Shown: positions 34,902-44,764 of the stretch, one piece after another | How the letters are laid out: every line of letters starts with the position of its first letter | Position numbering within the stretch: position 1 is the first letter of the stretch | Origin: an uncultured Pelagibacteraceae bacterium | GTDB taxonomy: Bacteria; Pseudomonadota; Alphaproteobacteria; Pelagibacterales; Pelagibacteraceae | DNA: 55,076 bases | NCBI GenBank assembly: GCA_902589345.1 | Contig: CACISU010000005.1 | Span: 1 to 55,076, forward strand | Direction: 5' to 3' | The notes under the pieces: generated by a model | The model's database searches: none | Seen by the model: the letters and a program-made list of their open reading frames with translations, nothing else | Told to the model about the DNA's origin: nothing | Position numbers and translations under genes: made by a program

Positions 34902-35825
34902 ATGACATACACCCTAATAAAAGAAAAATTAGATAAGGGTAAAATTATTATTTTAGATGGAGCTATAGGTGGAGAATTAGAGAAATTAGGTGCTCCAATG
35001 GATAAAGATTTGTGGGTAGGAAAATGTTCTATTGATTCCCCAGATCTTGTTTTTAAGGTTCATGAAAACTATATAAAAGCTGGTGCAGATGTAATAACAA
35101 CAAATACTTACGCTTTAGCCCCAACTTCAATGAAACAATATGGATATGAAAGTTATATAAATGATTGGAATAAAAAAAGTGTAGAAATTGCAAAAAAGGC
35201 TGTAAAAAATTCAGCTAAGGAAGTTGCGGTTGCAGGATCTGTATCAACTTATGGTAGTTGGCACACTCTTGGTATGGAAAAATTAAAGATAGGGTTTGAT
35301 GAACATTTAAAAATTTTAGAGGATACTGGAATAGATTTAATATTTTTAGAAGCAATGACCTCGGAAACTGATACTATTGAAAATTTACTAGAATGCTCAC
35401 AAAAAATAACTTTACCAATTTGGTTATCAATTTCTTGTGCTTTAGATCCTAAATCAAAAAAAATAATGCTTGGATATCAAGAAAGTATAAATAATACGAA
35501 AGTAAAAATTTATGATGATTTTGAAAGCGCAATTAAAAAGTTTAGCTCTATTCATTCTGGTCCTATACTTATTTCTCACTCAGATATAAAAATAATTAAC
35601 GATGCTCTAAAAGTTTTAAAAAGTAATCATACTAGTTTTATTGGTACCTATCCAAACAATGGTTACTTTGAGAAACCCCACTGGAAGTTAACAGACGATG
35701 TAACTCCAGAAAGTTATTTAAATGACGCAAAATTGTGGATTAAAAGTGGTGCACAAATCATTGGTGGATGTTGTGGAGTTGGACCTGATTTAATCAAATC
35801 AATATCGGTGTTAAAAAATACTTGA
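34902..35825 (+). CDS. Homocysteine S-methyltransferase-like protein with altered zinc site
   Basis: 307 residues of the MmuM/BHMT-type barrel: LDGAIGGELEKLG at the start, ITTNTYALAP, and the terminal IIGGCCGVGPD with C290 and C291. These enzymes move a methyl group from betaine, S-methylmethionine or similar donors to homocysteine through three zinc cysteines. The first of those, expected at an N-C pair around residue 225, is replaced by ISHSD here; C179 is nearby in sequence but not at that place. The enzyme may use histidine there, or do different chemistry. It is mid-operon, so no SAM riboswitch precedes it. Confidence 0.7.
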   Translation: MTYTLIKEKLDKGKIIILDGAIGGELEKLGAPMDKDLWVGKCSIDSPDLVFKVHENYIKAGADVITTNTYALAPTSMKQYGYESYINDWNKKSVEIAKKAVKNSAKEVAVAGSVSTYGSWHTLGMEKLKIGFDEHLKILEDTGIDLIFLEAMTSETDTIENLLECSQKITLPIWLSISCALDPKSKKIMLGYQESINNTKVKIYDDFESAIKKFSSIHSGPILISHSDIKIINDALKVLKSNHTSFIGTYPNNGYFEKPHWKLTDDVTPESYLNDAKLWIKSGAQIIGGCCGVGPDLIKSISVLKNT

Positions 35826-35861
35826 AATGTATAATATAAATAAAATTTTTTTACTATATAG

Positions 35862-37016
35862 ATGAAATTAAAAAGTGAACCTAATCCAAATCTTGTTGTA
35901 TTAAGAGATAATAAACCAAAATGGTATTTGCCTGAGCATAGAAGAAATGGTTATAGGAACTTGCACAAAATCAATAGGTATGGTCTTTTATTAAGATCTG
36001 ACCTTGTTCTTAGTCTAGCTGAAAATTACAATTATAACATCGAAAAAATATCTTCTGTTCAAAAGATGATTAATCACAAATATTTTTGCTCTTTAATAGT
36101 TGGTAAAAAACAAGAAATAATTTATGAAAAATATGCTAAAGATTTTTCTAAAAATACACCACAAACTATTATGTCTATAACAAAAATGTTTTTAAATTTG
36201 TTTATTGGTGAGCTTCTTGAAGATAAGAAAATAAATTTAAATGATAAAATTTCAAGTTATCTTCCAAATATAGGAAGTGGCTATGCATCAGCTACTATTC
36301 AGGAAGTTTTAGATATGAATTTAATAAATTCTTATAGTGAAGATTATAATGATCCATATACATCATCATTTTTACATGAACCAGTTTGTGGTTGGAGACT
36401 ACCTAATATTTTAGGGGATGTCATGAGTCAGGAAGAATATTTAAATAACATTGAGGCGAAGAAAAATAAAGATATTAAAAATACATCAAATTTATCTCAT
36501 TATAAATCAGCTAATACAGATGTATTAGGTGTCTTGGTAGAAAAAATAAGTGGAAAACCTTTAAGAGATTGGTTTTTAAAAGTTGTTGAGGCAGCTGGAT
36601 TTGAAGACGCTTTATATATGGGAACAGATAGATTTGGAATGCCGTGGATATCAGGAGGAGCTTGTTTGATATCTAGAGATTTTTTACGTTATGGTCTTTT
36701 GTTTTCTAGAAAAGGTAAGGGGGTAAATAATAGAAAAGTAGGTTCTGAAAAATTCATTAACGATACTTTAAAAAATAAAGGAACCAAGTATATGGAATTA
36801 TCTAAAGATAAATTTCTTTATTATTCTAATTCAACTATGAAGTCAGAAAATTGGATAGGTCATTCTGGGTTGGGTGGACAATTTTTAGCTATTAATCTGA
36901 AAACTGGTATAGTTGCATCTTATTTTTCAGTAATTGATACAAAGTCAGGAACTGACGAAGATTATAAAAGAGATATGATTAATATGTTGGCAGATATAGT
37001 TAATGAAAAATATTAA
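35862..37016 (+). CDS. Serine hydrolase, beta-lactamase class C family
   Basis: 384 residues. The catalytic SxxK is S105-ITK-108, a YKS motif in SHYKSANTD may serve as the YxN element, and HSGLGG replaces the third KTG-type motif. No signal peptide is visible, so the protein is probably cytoplasmic and an esterase or amidase, not a beta-lactamase. It ends the five-gene operon, and its stop codon shares TTAA with the convergent exporter gene. Confidence 0.78.
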   Translation: MKLKSEPNPNLVVLRDNKPKWYLPEHRRNGYRNLHKINRYGLLLRSDLVLSLAENYNYNIEKISSVQKMINHKYFCSLIVGKKQEIIYEKYAKDFSKNTPQTIMSITKMFLNLFIGELLEDKKINLNDKISSYLPNIGSGYASATIQEVLDMNLINSYSEDYNDPYTSSFLHEPVCGWRLPNILGDVMSQEEYLNNIEAKKNKDIKNTSNLSHYKSANTDVLGVLVEKISGKPLRDWFLKVVEAAGFEDALYMGTDRFGMPWISGGACLISRDFLRYGLLFSRKGKGVNNRKVGSEKFINDTLKNKGTKYMELSKDKFLYYSNSTMKSENWIGHSGLGGQFLAINLKTGIVASYFSVIDTKSGTDEDYKRDMINMLADIVNEKY

Positions 37017-37918
37017 TTTTTTGCAATCTTCTCTTCTTTGGGAGCAAGTACTACTGCTAAAATTCCCCCTAAAACTATCATAGAGCTACCTACAATCTCT
37101 CTCCAACCAAATGGTTCATCTGTAAGTATGCTCGAACTTGTTACTCCCACTACTATCTCAGTAAGAAAAAGAATTGAACACAAACCTGCACCTAATTTAC
37201 TTGGTGCCCAAAGTATTACTATTCCAGTAGGAATAAAATAGAATACAGATATTAAAATTAAAAAACCTGACATTGAAATGAAGGCATCCAAATTTGGCAT
37301 TTCTCCGAGATAATCAACTAAGAAAAATCCAGCAACTATATTAAATAAAGCTCCGTAGAAAAAAAATGAAAATATAATTGGAAATACACCATCAGTTTTA
37401 ATAACTTCAAGTCTTATCATTCCACCTGCGAATATTGCACCACCTGCTAATGCTAACCAGTCTCCTGCATTTTCTGGAAGTGGTACGATAGTTTGTTTAC
37501 TAAAAACTATCCATAAACCTCCCAAAGCCAAACCTAATGTAATTACTCTTTCAAGACCTGGTCTTTTTTTTAAAAACAATATTTCAAATATTGTTGTCCA
37601 AATAGGTGTCATATAAAATAATATTAGTGCTCGTACAACATCGGTTAGAAGAAAGCTTAAAGCATAACAAATAAAACCACCCCCAACTAATAATCCAGTA
37701 ATTGGTAACTCAAAGCCAGTTTCTTTTTTTTTTATAAATCTCCATAATGCAATTGGTAATAATATTAAAAATCCTATTATCATTTGTGCTATAGTTCCCC
37801 ACCCCCCTGTGAGACCACCTTCTACGAGGATCCTTTGTGGTAACCAGTAAATTCCCCAAGCACCAGCTGAAAAAGCTAAAGCAACAGCAATTTTAAAATG
37901 ATGAGGGTGTCTTGTCAT
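37013..37918 (-). CDS. EamA/DMT family transporter
   Basis: 301 residues with about ten membrane helices and two EamA repeats. PIWTTIFEILFLKKRPGLERVI marks the end of the first and the FLTEIVVGVTSSSILTDEPFGWREIVGSSMI region the end of the second. The family exports small metabolites and amino acids. It follows the amidase in transcription terms by a 1-base overlap and meets the serine hydrolase tail to tail with overlapping stops. Confidence 0.82.
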   Translation of the reverse strand: MTRHPHHFKIAVALAFSAGAWGIYWLPQRILVEGGLTGGWGTIAQMIIGFLILLPIALWRFIKKKETGFELPITGLLVGGGFICYALSFLLTDVVRALILFYMTPIWTTIFEILFLKKRPGLERVITLGLALGGLWIVFSKQTIVPLPENAGDWLALAGGAIFAGGMIRLEVIKTDGVFPIIFSFFFYGALFNIVAGFFLVDYLGEMPNLDAFISMSGFLILISVFYFIPTGIVILWAPSKLGAGLCSILFLTEIVVGVTSSSILTDEPFGWREIVGSSMIVLGGILAVVLAPKEEKIAKN

Positions 37919-39336
37919 TAATTTAATTTAGGTTTTGTTTTAGATTGTTCAAAGATTTCTTCATATTTTTTTGCAAATGCTAAAACTTTTAAATCTTCAT
38001 ATTTTTTTCCAATAATCTGCATGCCTATAGGTAGTCCATCTTTATTAAATCCAATTGGGATATTTATAGTTGGTAAATGTAGTAGACTTGAAAGAATATG
38101 AACTTCTATCCATCTATGATAAGTATCAAGTTTTTCATTATTAATGTGATTTGGATACTGTATATTTTTGTCAAACGGAAACACTTGTTGTGAAGGTAGT
38201 GCTAAAAAATCATAATTTTGAAAAATTTTATTTGCCTCATCTTTACAACCTTCTCTTAATTTCAAAGCACTCTTAATATTTATATCATTTAACTCAATAC
38301 CCTTGTTGTACTCCCAAATAGCTTGTGTTGTCATTTCATTAATATCTTCAAGTTTCATGCTAACTACATCTTCATATATACTTTTTGATCTTAAAATACA
38401 CCAACTTTCCCACAAATAATTTGGGTTAATCTTTGATAATAAATTTTCTATTTTAATTTTGTATTTCTCTAAGCTTTTTAATCTTTCTTCACAAATATCC
38501 AGAATTCCTTGTTCAAACTTATAATTATTATCCATATTTGATAACCAGCCAATTTTAATATTAGAAAAATCTTCATCTTTAATAGTAGTTTCTTCAAATT
38601 TTTGTTTTAAACTAAATGAATGTGGATCTGATTTATGCTTTCCAGAAACTACATCCAAAATAATTGACAAATCATTCGGTGTTCTTGCTAAACAACCGGG
38701 TGTTGATAAAATTGGAAGATTGTCTTTATTTGGGTTCGTTCTATAATCTGGAATAAGTCCTGGTGTTGGTCTAAAACCGTATATATTAGCAAAAGCAGAT
38801 GGAGTACGACATGACCCCATCATATCTGTTCCGTCAGCAAAAGGTAAAAGATTGGCGGCAACAGCAGCACCTGCTCCACCACTAGAACCCCCTGAAGATT
38901 TAGAAAAATTATATGCATTTGAAGTTTCCCCAAAAAGTCTATTAGTTGTGTGCCCACCTATTCCAAGTTCTGCAGTATTAGTTTTACCAATTATTATTGC
39001 ACCTGCATCAATCAATCTATCAACTATCAATGAATTTTTATTTGGATAATAATTTTTATAGCCTGGAAAACCATATGTTGTTGGAAATCCATTAACATCT
39101 AAAAGATCTTTTGATGCAAATGGTAAACCAGCTAAGGGTTTTTTTTTTAAACTATCTAAATCATACTTTTCTGCTTGTTTTATAATTTCATCATCATTTT
39201 TTTTTGAAACTATTGCATTTAAAGAAGGATTGTATGTTTGAATTCTGTCGAGATAAAACTTTACTACTTCTTTTACTTTATATTTCCCAGAATGAAGATT
39301 TGAAATAATTTCTTTAACTGATTTATTTTCAAGCAT
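37918..39336 (-). CDS. Amidase-signature family enzyme
   Basis: 472 residues. The catalytic Ser-cisSer-Lys set is visible as PFASKDLLDVNG (lysine) and the glycine-serine-rich SSGGSSGGAGAA stretch, followed by DGTDMMGSCRTPSAF. These enzymes hydrolyse amides; GatA is the best-known member but no gatB or gatC is nearby, so a catabolic amidase is more likely. It lies 6 bases after the iron alcohol dehydrogenase and overlaps the DMT gene by 1 base. Confidence 0.85.
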   Translation of the reverse strand: MLENKSVKEIISNLHSGKYKVKEVVKFYLDRIQTYNPSLNAIVSKKNDDEIIKQAEKYDLDSLKKKPLAGLPFASKDLLDVNGFPTTYGFPGYKNYYPNKNSLIVDRLIDAGAIIIGKTNTAELGIGGHTTNRLFGETSNAYNFSKSSGGSSGGAGAAVAANLLPFADGTDMMGSCRTPSAFANIYGFRPTPGLIPDYRTNPNKDNLPILSTPGCLARTPNDLSIILDVVSGKHKSDPHSFSLKQKFEETTIKDEDFSNIKIGWLSNMDNNYKFEQGILDICEERLKSLEKYKIKIENLLSKINPNYLWESWCILRSKSIYEDVVSMKLEDINEMTTQAIWEYNKGIELNDINIKSALKLREGCKDEANKIFQNYDFLALPSQQVFPFDKNIQYPNHINNEKLDTYHRWIEVHILSSLLHLPTINIPIGFNKDGLPIGMQIIGKKYEDLKVLAFAKKYEEIFEQSKTKPKLN

Positions 39337-39342
39337 TAATTT

Positions 39343-40533
39343 TTAACGAGCTTTTTTAATAGATGCTAGAGTAATTTCCTTTATTTCTTCTAAAGTTGCT
39401 TTTTTAGGATTTTGTCCATAGGCTTGATCTTTCATTGATTTTTCAGCAATTCTATCAACACAATCCTCGGGGACTCCAATTTCGCTCAAACTTTTTGGAA
39501 TTTTAATTCTATCAAGAATGTTTTCAATGTTTGATATAAATGCATCTACAGAATGATCTTTAAATTGCATAGCCTCTGACATTCGTTTAACTTTTTCTTC
39601 CATACCTGGTAAATTATATTTTAAAACAACTGGTAATATAATTGCATTTGTTAAGCCATGGTGGGTATTAAATTCAGCTCCAACCATGTGTGCTATAGCA
39701 TGGACCAAACCTAGACCTTTTAAAAAAGAAATACCTGCTAAACAGGATCCAACATGCATTCCACCTCTTGCTACTAAATTTTTTGGTTCTTCTACTGCTG
39801 TAATTAAAGATTTTGATATCAATGATAATCCCTCTAAAGCAGCACCATCACACATAGGATTAAAACCAGGAACACAATAACCTTCTATACCATGAATTAA
39901 TGCATCTGCTCCTGTCCAAGCTGTTAAATTTGATGGAAGTCCAATGGTTAGTTCAGGATCAATTAATGCTAACGAAGGTCTAACATCTGGGTGCCACATA
40001 CAAAATTTCATGCCTTCTTTTAAATAAGTAACCATAGCTGAAATTTCTGTTTCAGCTCCAGTTCCAGCAGTTGTAGGAATAGTTATAATTTTTGGGAATG
40101 GGTTATCCTTGCTAATTTTAGGCGGAGTTAATTCAAACTCAAAATCTCTTAGTGGAACTTTATTATTTGCTGTAAGACATATCAGTTTACCTCCATCCAT
40201 TGCGCTCCCTCCACCAATTGCAATAATTGAGTCATGATTTCCATCTTTATATTTTTTACAACCAACTGAAACTTCATCTTCTCGTGGATTGGGAGATATA
40301 TCAAAAAATAAATCTGATTTTACATTTGAGTTTGCTAAATAACTTTGAAGATTTGTAATAAATGGTAACTTTGGACTTCCTTTATCAGTAACTATTAAAG
40401 GATTTTTAATATCTAAATTGTTACAAATATTACCTATTTCTTTCAGTCTACCAGGGCCATAAGCAATATTGGTTGGAAATGTCCAATCTTGATTTGATAA
40501 AATATCAGTTTCGTTCAGTTTAAAATTTTGCAT
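39343..40533 (-). CDS. Iron-containing alcohol dehydrogenase
   Basis: 396 residues of the type III ADH family. GGGSAMDGGK is the nucleotide site, and the metal histidines are in DALIHGIEG and LVHAIAHMVGAEFNTHHG. Such enzymes interconvert alcohols and aldehydes, including lactaldehyde, butanol or 4-hydroxybutyrate. It is the first gene of a three-gene minus unit with the amidase and a DMT transporter, divergent from another DMT gene with only 47 bases between them. Confidence 0.87.
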   Translation of the reverse strand: MQNFKLNETDILSNQDWTFPTNIAYGPGRLKEIGNICNNLDIKNPLIVTDKGSPKLPFITNLQSYLANSNVKSDLFFDISPNPREDEVSVGCKKYKDGNHDSIIAIGGGSAMDGGKLICLTANNKVPLRDFEFELTPPKISKDNPFPKIITIPTTAGTGAETEISAMVTYLKEGMKFCMWHPDVRPSLALIDPELTIGLPSNLTAWTGADALIHGIEGYCVPGFNPMCDGAALEGLSLISKSLITAVEEPKNLVARGGMHVGSCLAGISFLKGLGLVHAIAHMVGAEFNTHHGLTNAIILPVVLKYNLPGMEEKVKRMSEAMQFKDHSVDAFISNIENILDRIKIPKSLSEIGVPEDCVDRIAEKSMKDQAYGQNPKKATLEEIKEITLASIKKAR

Positions 40534-40580
40534 TTTATATTGTCAATTTATTTTATACTATCAATTATATCAAAAAGTAA

Positions 40581-41501
40581 ATGAAGAATTCATCAATCAA
40601 ACCTGGTTCAAGAATATTTTTACTATCAGTTGGTGCAATGATACTTGGTGTTCTTTTTATTGATATTTATGGGATAATTATCAAATTTTTAGGTGATGCA
40701 TATTCAACAAATCAAGTAGTTTTATTTAGAAATTTGTTTGCAATTATACCATTAGTGGCATTAATTTTTTACACAAATGAAAATTTAAAAATATTTAAAA
40801 AAACAACTAAAAAATTTATTATCCTTTGCTTTATTAGAGGTCAGTGTTTTTTATTTATGAATTTTTTTTATTTTATTGCAATTAACAATATGGATTTTGC
40901 TACTGCATCTACATTAACATTCTCAGCAACTTTTTTTATTGTAATTCTATCTATATTTTTCTTAAATGACAAAGTTGGCATATATAGATGGTCTGCAGTA
41001 ATTATAGGTTTTGCTGGTGTAGCAATGATAATGAAACCAACTAGCGATGTGTTTTCTTATTATTCAATTTATCCTGTTATGGTTGCTCTTTTATATTCTA
41101 TTGCAATTATAATTCTTAAATTTATCCCCAAACATAATTCAACAGCCAAGATACAATTTTACTCTTTAATATCATCGATAATTGGTGCAATTGTGCTTTG
41201 GGCCATCACATTTGATACAAAATTTATTCAAAGTTATAAAGATTTACTAATGCTTATATCTATTGGAATTTTAGGTGGATCTGCTGGAATTCTTTTTATT
41301 TATGCTTATAGACTAATTGAAGCAAGCAAGCTTGCAGTCTTTGAGTATTTAGCCATACCATCATCATTTTTATTAGGCTGGTTTTTTTTTGATGAAACAC
41401 CAATTGATCAACTTTTTCCAGGAGTATTAGCAATTATTTTAGCAGGAATGATTATAATCTGGAGAGATAAGAAAAAGAAAAAAATAAAAAAAGAAAACTA
41501 A
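40581..41501 (+). CDS. EamA/DMT family transporter
   Basis: 306 residues, about ten membrane helices, with two EamA repeats: FLNDKVGIYRWSAVIIGFAGV after the first and FDETPIDQLFPGVLAIILAGMIII after the second. The C-terminus is a lysine-rich tail. The substrate is unknown. It is a lone plus-strand gene, tail to tail with the ProV-like ATPase. Confidence 0.82.
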   Translation: MKNSSIKPGSRIFLLSVGAMILGVLFIDIYGIIIKFLGDAYSTNQVVLFRNLFAIIPLVALIFYTNENLKIFKKTTKKFIILCFIRGQCFLFMNFFYFIAINNMDFATASTLTFSATFFIVILSIFFLNDKVGIYRWSAVIIGFAGVAMIMKPTSDVFSYYSIYPVMVALLYSIAIIILKFIPKHNSTAKIQFYSLISSIIGAIVLWAITFDTKFIQSYKDLLMLISIGILGGSAGILFIYAYRLIEASKLAVFEYLAIPSSFLLGWFFFDETPIDQLFPGVLAIILAGMIIIWRDKKKKKIKKEN

Positions 41502-41506
41502 AAAAT

Positions 41507-42556
41507 TTAATAAACTTTAGATTTCATAGATTTCAAAACAATAGATCTATCAATTTCTCCTAAAAGATCACCCGTTTCACTGCAAACTACAGGATAAATT
41601 TTGTCAGTATCTACAAGTTTATCAATTAATGTTTCAATTTTTAAATTGTCTTTAATATTATCTTCTCCACTATTGAATAGTTTTTTAGTATCATCGCAGC
41701 ATTCTTTTCTCATTACTTTTCCTGCGCTAAGTACTTTGTACTTTGGAACATCTTCACAAAAATCTTTTACATATTGATCTATTGGATTAGCCACTATTTC
41801 CTCAGGTGTACCTACTTGTGAAACTTCACCATCTTTCATGATTGCAATATGATCAGCCATTTTAATTGCTTCTAAAAAATCATGAGTAATAAATACCATT
41901 GTTTTTTTAACTTTTTCTTGAATCTTTAAAAGCTCATCTTGCATTTCTCTTCTTATCAAGGGATCTAAGGCTGAGAAAGGTTCATCAAAAATTAATATTT
42001 CTGGATCAACAGCCAAAGCTCTTGCTAGGCCTACTCTTTGTTGCATACCTCCAGATAATTCTCTAGGATAATTATTTTGCCATCCATCCAAGCCGACCAT
42101 TTTTAAAACTTCCATTGACTTGTCAATTCTTTCATTTTTTTTATTTCCTCTTACTTCTAAACCGTAAGCAATATTCTCTATTACAGTTCTATGAGGAAAT
42201 AATCCAAAATGTTGGAAAACCATGCTCATTTTATTTCTTCTAAGATCTAATAATTCTCTATTACTCATTTTTGTAACATCGACATCATCCATTTTTACTG
42301 TTCCTGCTGTCGGTTCTATAAGTCTTGATATACATCTTACTAATGTTGATTTACCGCTACCAGATAATCCCATCACAACGAAAGTTTCTCCTTTTTCAAT
42401 TGAAAAACTCACATTTTTAACAGCAACTACATGTCCTGTTTTTTCTTGCACTTCTTTTATTGATAAATTTGGGTCTAAATCTTTCATAATCCTTTTTTCA
42501 TCAGGACCAAAGAGTTTCCAAATATTTGAACAAGTTATTTTTTGATTGGTACTCAT
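41507..42556 (-). CDS. Betaine/quaternary-amine ABC transporter ATPase (ProV/OpuAA-like)
   Basis: 349 residues. Walker A is GLSGSGKST, the signature is LSGGMQQRVGLARAL, Walker B is ILIFDEPFSALDP and the switch is FITHDFLEA. The N-terminal LFGPDEKRIM and GHVVAVKNVSF regions are typical of the ProV class. The last 90 residues are a degenerate CBS-like regulatory tail with a CC pair. It drives uptake of glycine betaine-type compounds. It is divergent from the double permease (84 bases between starts), and a second ATPase of the same class lies at 50755. Confidence 0.88.
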   Translation of the reverse strand: MSTNQKITCSNIWKLFGPDEKRIMKDLDPNLSIKEVQEKTGHVVAVKNVSFSIEKGETFVVMGLSGSGKSTLVRCISRLIEPTAGTVKMDDVDVTKMSNRELLDLRRNKMSMVFQHFGLFPHRTVIENIAYGLEVRGNKKNERIDKSMEVLKMVGLDGWQNNYPRELSGGMQQRVGLARALAVDPEILIFDEPFSALDPLIRREMQDELLKIQEKVKKTMVFITHDFLEAIKMADHIAIMKDGEVSQVGTPEEIVANPIDQYVKDFCEDVPKYKVLSAGKVMRKECCDDTKKLFNSGEDNIKDNLKIETLIDKLVDTDKIYPVVCSETGDLLGEIDRSIVLKSMKSKVY

Positions 42557-42639
42557 TAATTTTTAATCATTTTAACAATCAAAATAGACAATATTTTCCT
42601 TTAAAAGTAAAATATTTTATTCTAATTTGTTTAATTATT

Positions 42640-44763
42640 ATGGCTAATTTAACAGAAACTATAAGTAAAACAAATCAGTCAAAAAGCTTCATTACATATG
42701 GTGTTATTTTATTAGTTTTTATAGTTGCTTTAGTTTTATCTATACAAAGCGAAGGCCCATCTAAATTTCCAAAAGTCGTGACTGATGAATTTAAATTTAC
42801 AGCTTGGGTCAATGAAGGAGAAGATTATCTCAAAAAAAATTATAGATGGATTACAAAAATAATAGCTGGCTATATAAAAGAAGGATATTATTTTCTTGAA
42901 GATTTCTTTTTAGAGTCTCCTTGGCTTCTAGTGGCTGCAATTTTCTTTCTTCCTTGTTTGATATCAGGGGGGTTAAAATTAGGTTTGTACTCTCTATTTG
43001 TAGTTTATTTTTGGGGAGCAACCGGTATGTGGGCCGAGTCTCTACAAACAGTGGCTCTTATGGGCCTTTCGGTTTTATTATGTGTTTTTTTTGGAACTAT
43101 ATTAGGAATTCTTTGTTCACAAAGTGATAGGTTTGAGAATTTCATGAAACCAGTTTTGGATACAATGCAAGTGATGCCAGCGTTTGTATATTTATTTCCT
43201 GCATTATTCTTTTTTGGTATTGGTGGTGCACCAGCAATACTAGCTACTATGATTTATGGCATGCCACCAATTATTAGATTAACCAATACAGGGATAAGAC
43301 AAGTATCAAAAGAAACTGTTGAATCTGCAACTTCATTTGGATCAAGTAAATTACAACTTTTATTTAAAATAAAACTTCCAATGTCTCTTCCAAGTATAAT
43401 GATGGGTATCAACCAAGTAATAATGATGGCTTTAGCACTTGTTGTTCTAGCTTGCTTTATTGGTGCCGAAGGAATTGGTGGTCAAGTATGGTTAGCAATT
43501 AGAAACCTAGATGTTGGATGGGCGATGGAAGGAGGTTTGTGTATTTTGTTTATGGCAATAATGTTTGACCGATTTAGTATGTCGTTCAGCAAAAATAATG
43601 ATCCCTTGCCGTTAGATGTGCAAAAATTTTATCTACTTCCCCAAAGTTGGGAAAAATATCAAATTGCTAGAATTGTTGAAAAACCATTAACTTTGATAAG
43701 CGCTGTAATAGATTTTATTTGTATTAAAGTTACAAACTCAATTGCGTATATTTCAGAGTTATTAACATCTATATTTAGTAAAACCACTGCAAATGATATT
43801 GGGGAGTTTATATCAAAAAGATATTATGTGATTCCGTCTTTAATAGTTTTATTAATTATTTCTTTTGTAAATTCTAACATCTATGAAATTGGAACTTTCC
43901 CAGCTGAATGGAAATTATCAATAAGACAACCAATTGCAGATGGTGTAAAAGCATTAACTGTTCATCCGGGATTTATAGGTTTTACAAAAGGTTTAAGAGC
44001 TTTTGTATATCTTAATTTATTACACCCCCTTGATGTGTTTCTAACTCATATCCCTTGGTGGTTTACAATGGGGATATTTGTTGCAATAGGATATTTTACT
44101 GTAGGTTTAAGGTTTGCTTTTATTACATCCTTGCTTTTACTTTTTATTGGTGCTTGTGGAATATGGACCCAATCTATGATTACACTTTCATCTGTTTTGG
44201 TTTCTGTGTTTTTATGTTTTGCATTAGGAGTTCCTTTAGGAATAATAGCTTCATACAATGAAAGGTTTAGAAATATTCAAAATGTTGTTTTAGATGCTAT
44301 GCAAACACTTCCTTATTTCTGTTATCTAATTCCAGTTTTAATGTTTTTTGGTGGTGGTACTGTTTCAGCAGTTCTTGCAACTGTAATTTATTCTATCCCA
44401 CCAATAATAAGACTAACTACATTGGGTCTATCGCAAGTATCTGGAACTTATTCAGAAGTATCAAGATCCTTCGGAGGAACTTTGATTCAAACTTTAAATA
44501 AAGTTAAATTTCCATTAGCAGTACCAAGTTTAGTAATAGGTTTTAATCAAACTGTCATTATGGCTTTCGCAATGCAAATTGTTACTCCACTAATTGGTGG
44601 AAAAGGACTTGGGCTTGAAGTATTCAACGGTTTAGCTAGATCGGATACAGGAAGAGGATTAGCAGCAGGAATTGGTATAGTTCTTTTAGCAATAATAATT
44701 GATAGAATTAGTCTTGCATGGACAAAAAAACAAAGAGTGGCTTTAGGTCTAGCAAAAAATTAA
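42640..44763 (+). CDS. Double-length betaine/quaternary-amine ABC transporter permease (ProW/TmoW-like)
   Basis: 707 residues from the ATG at 42640. An upstream ATG at 42526 would run into the divergent ATPase gene and add an untypical lead, so it is not chosen. Two complete BPD_transp_1 domains are present, each with an ATPase-coupling loop: ESATSFGSSKLQ near residue 228 and EVSRSFGGTLIQ near residue 606. One polypeptide therefore supplies both halves of the channel, an architecture I recall for TMAO and betaine importers of marine bacteria. The molybdoenzyme gene starts 1 base after it, so import and enzyme are co-expressed. Confidence 0.85.
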   Translation: MANLTETISKTNQSKSFITYGVILLVFIVALVLSIQSEGPSKFPKVVTDEFKFTAWVNEGEDYLKKNYRWITKIIAGYIKEGYYFLEDFFLESPWLLVAAIFFLPCLISGGLKLGLYSLFVVYFWGATGMWAESLQTVALMGLSVLLCVFFGTILGILCSQSDRFENFMKPVLDTMQVMPAFVYLFPALFFFGIGGAPAILATMIYGMPPIIRLTNTGIRQVSKETVESATSFGSSKLQLLFKIKLPMSLPSIMMGINQVIMMALALVVLACFIGAEGIGGQVWLAIRNLDVGWAMEGGLCILFMAIMFDRFSMSFSKNNDPLPLDVQKFYLLPQSWEKYQIARIVEKPLTLISAVIDFICIKVTNSIAYISELLTSIFSKTTANDIGEFISKRYYVIPSLIVLLIISFVNSNIYEIGTFPAEWKLSIRQPIADGVKALTVHPGFIGFTKGLRAFVYLNLLHPLDVFLTHIPWWFTMGIFVAIGYFTVGLRFAFITSLLLLFIGACGIWTQSMITLSSVLVSVFLCFALGVPLGIIASYNERFRNIQNVVLDAMQTLPYFCYLIPVLMFFGGGTVSAVLATVIYSIPPIIRLTTLGLSQVSGTYSEVSRSFGGTLIQTLNKVKFPLAVPSLVIGFNQTVIMAFAMQIVTPLIGGKGLGLEVFNGLARSDTGRGLAAGIGIVLLAIIIDRISLAWTKKQRVALGLAKN

Positions 44764-44764
44764 T

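Noticed and set aside
42526..42639. Upstream ATG giving the permease 38 extra residues.
   Set aside because: It overlaps the divergent ATPase coding sequence by about 31 bases, and the added residues do not look like family sequence.
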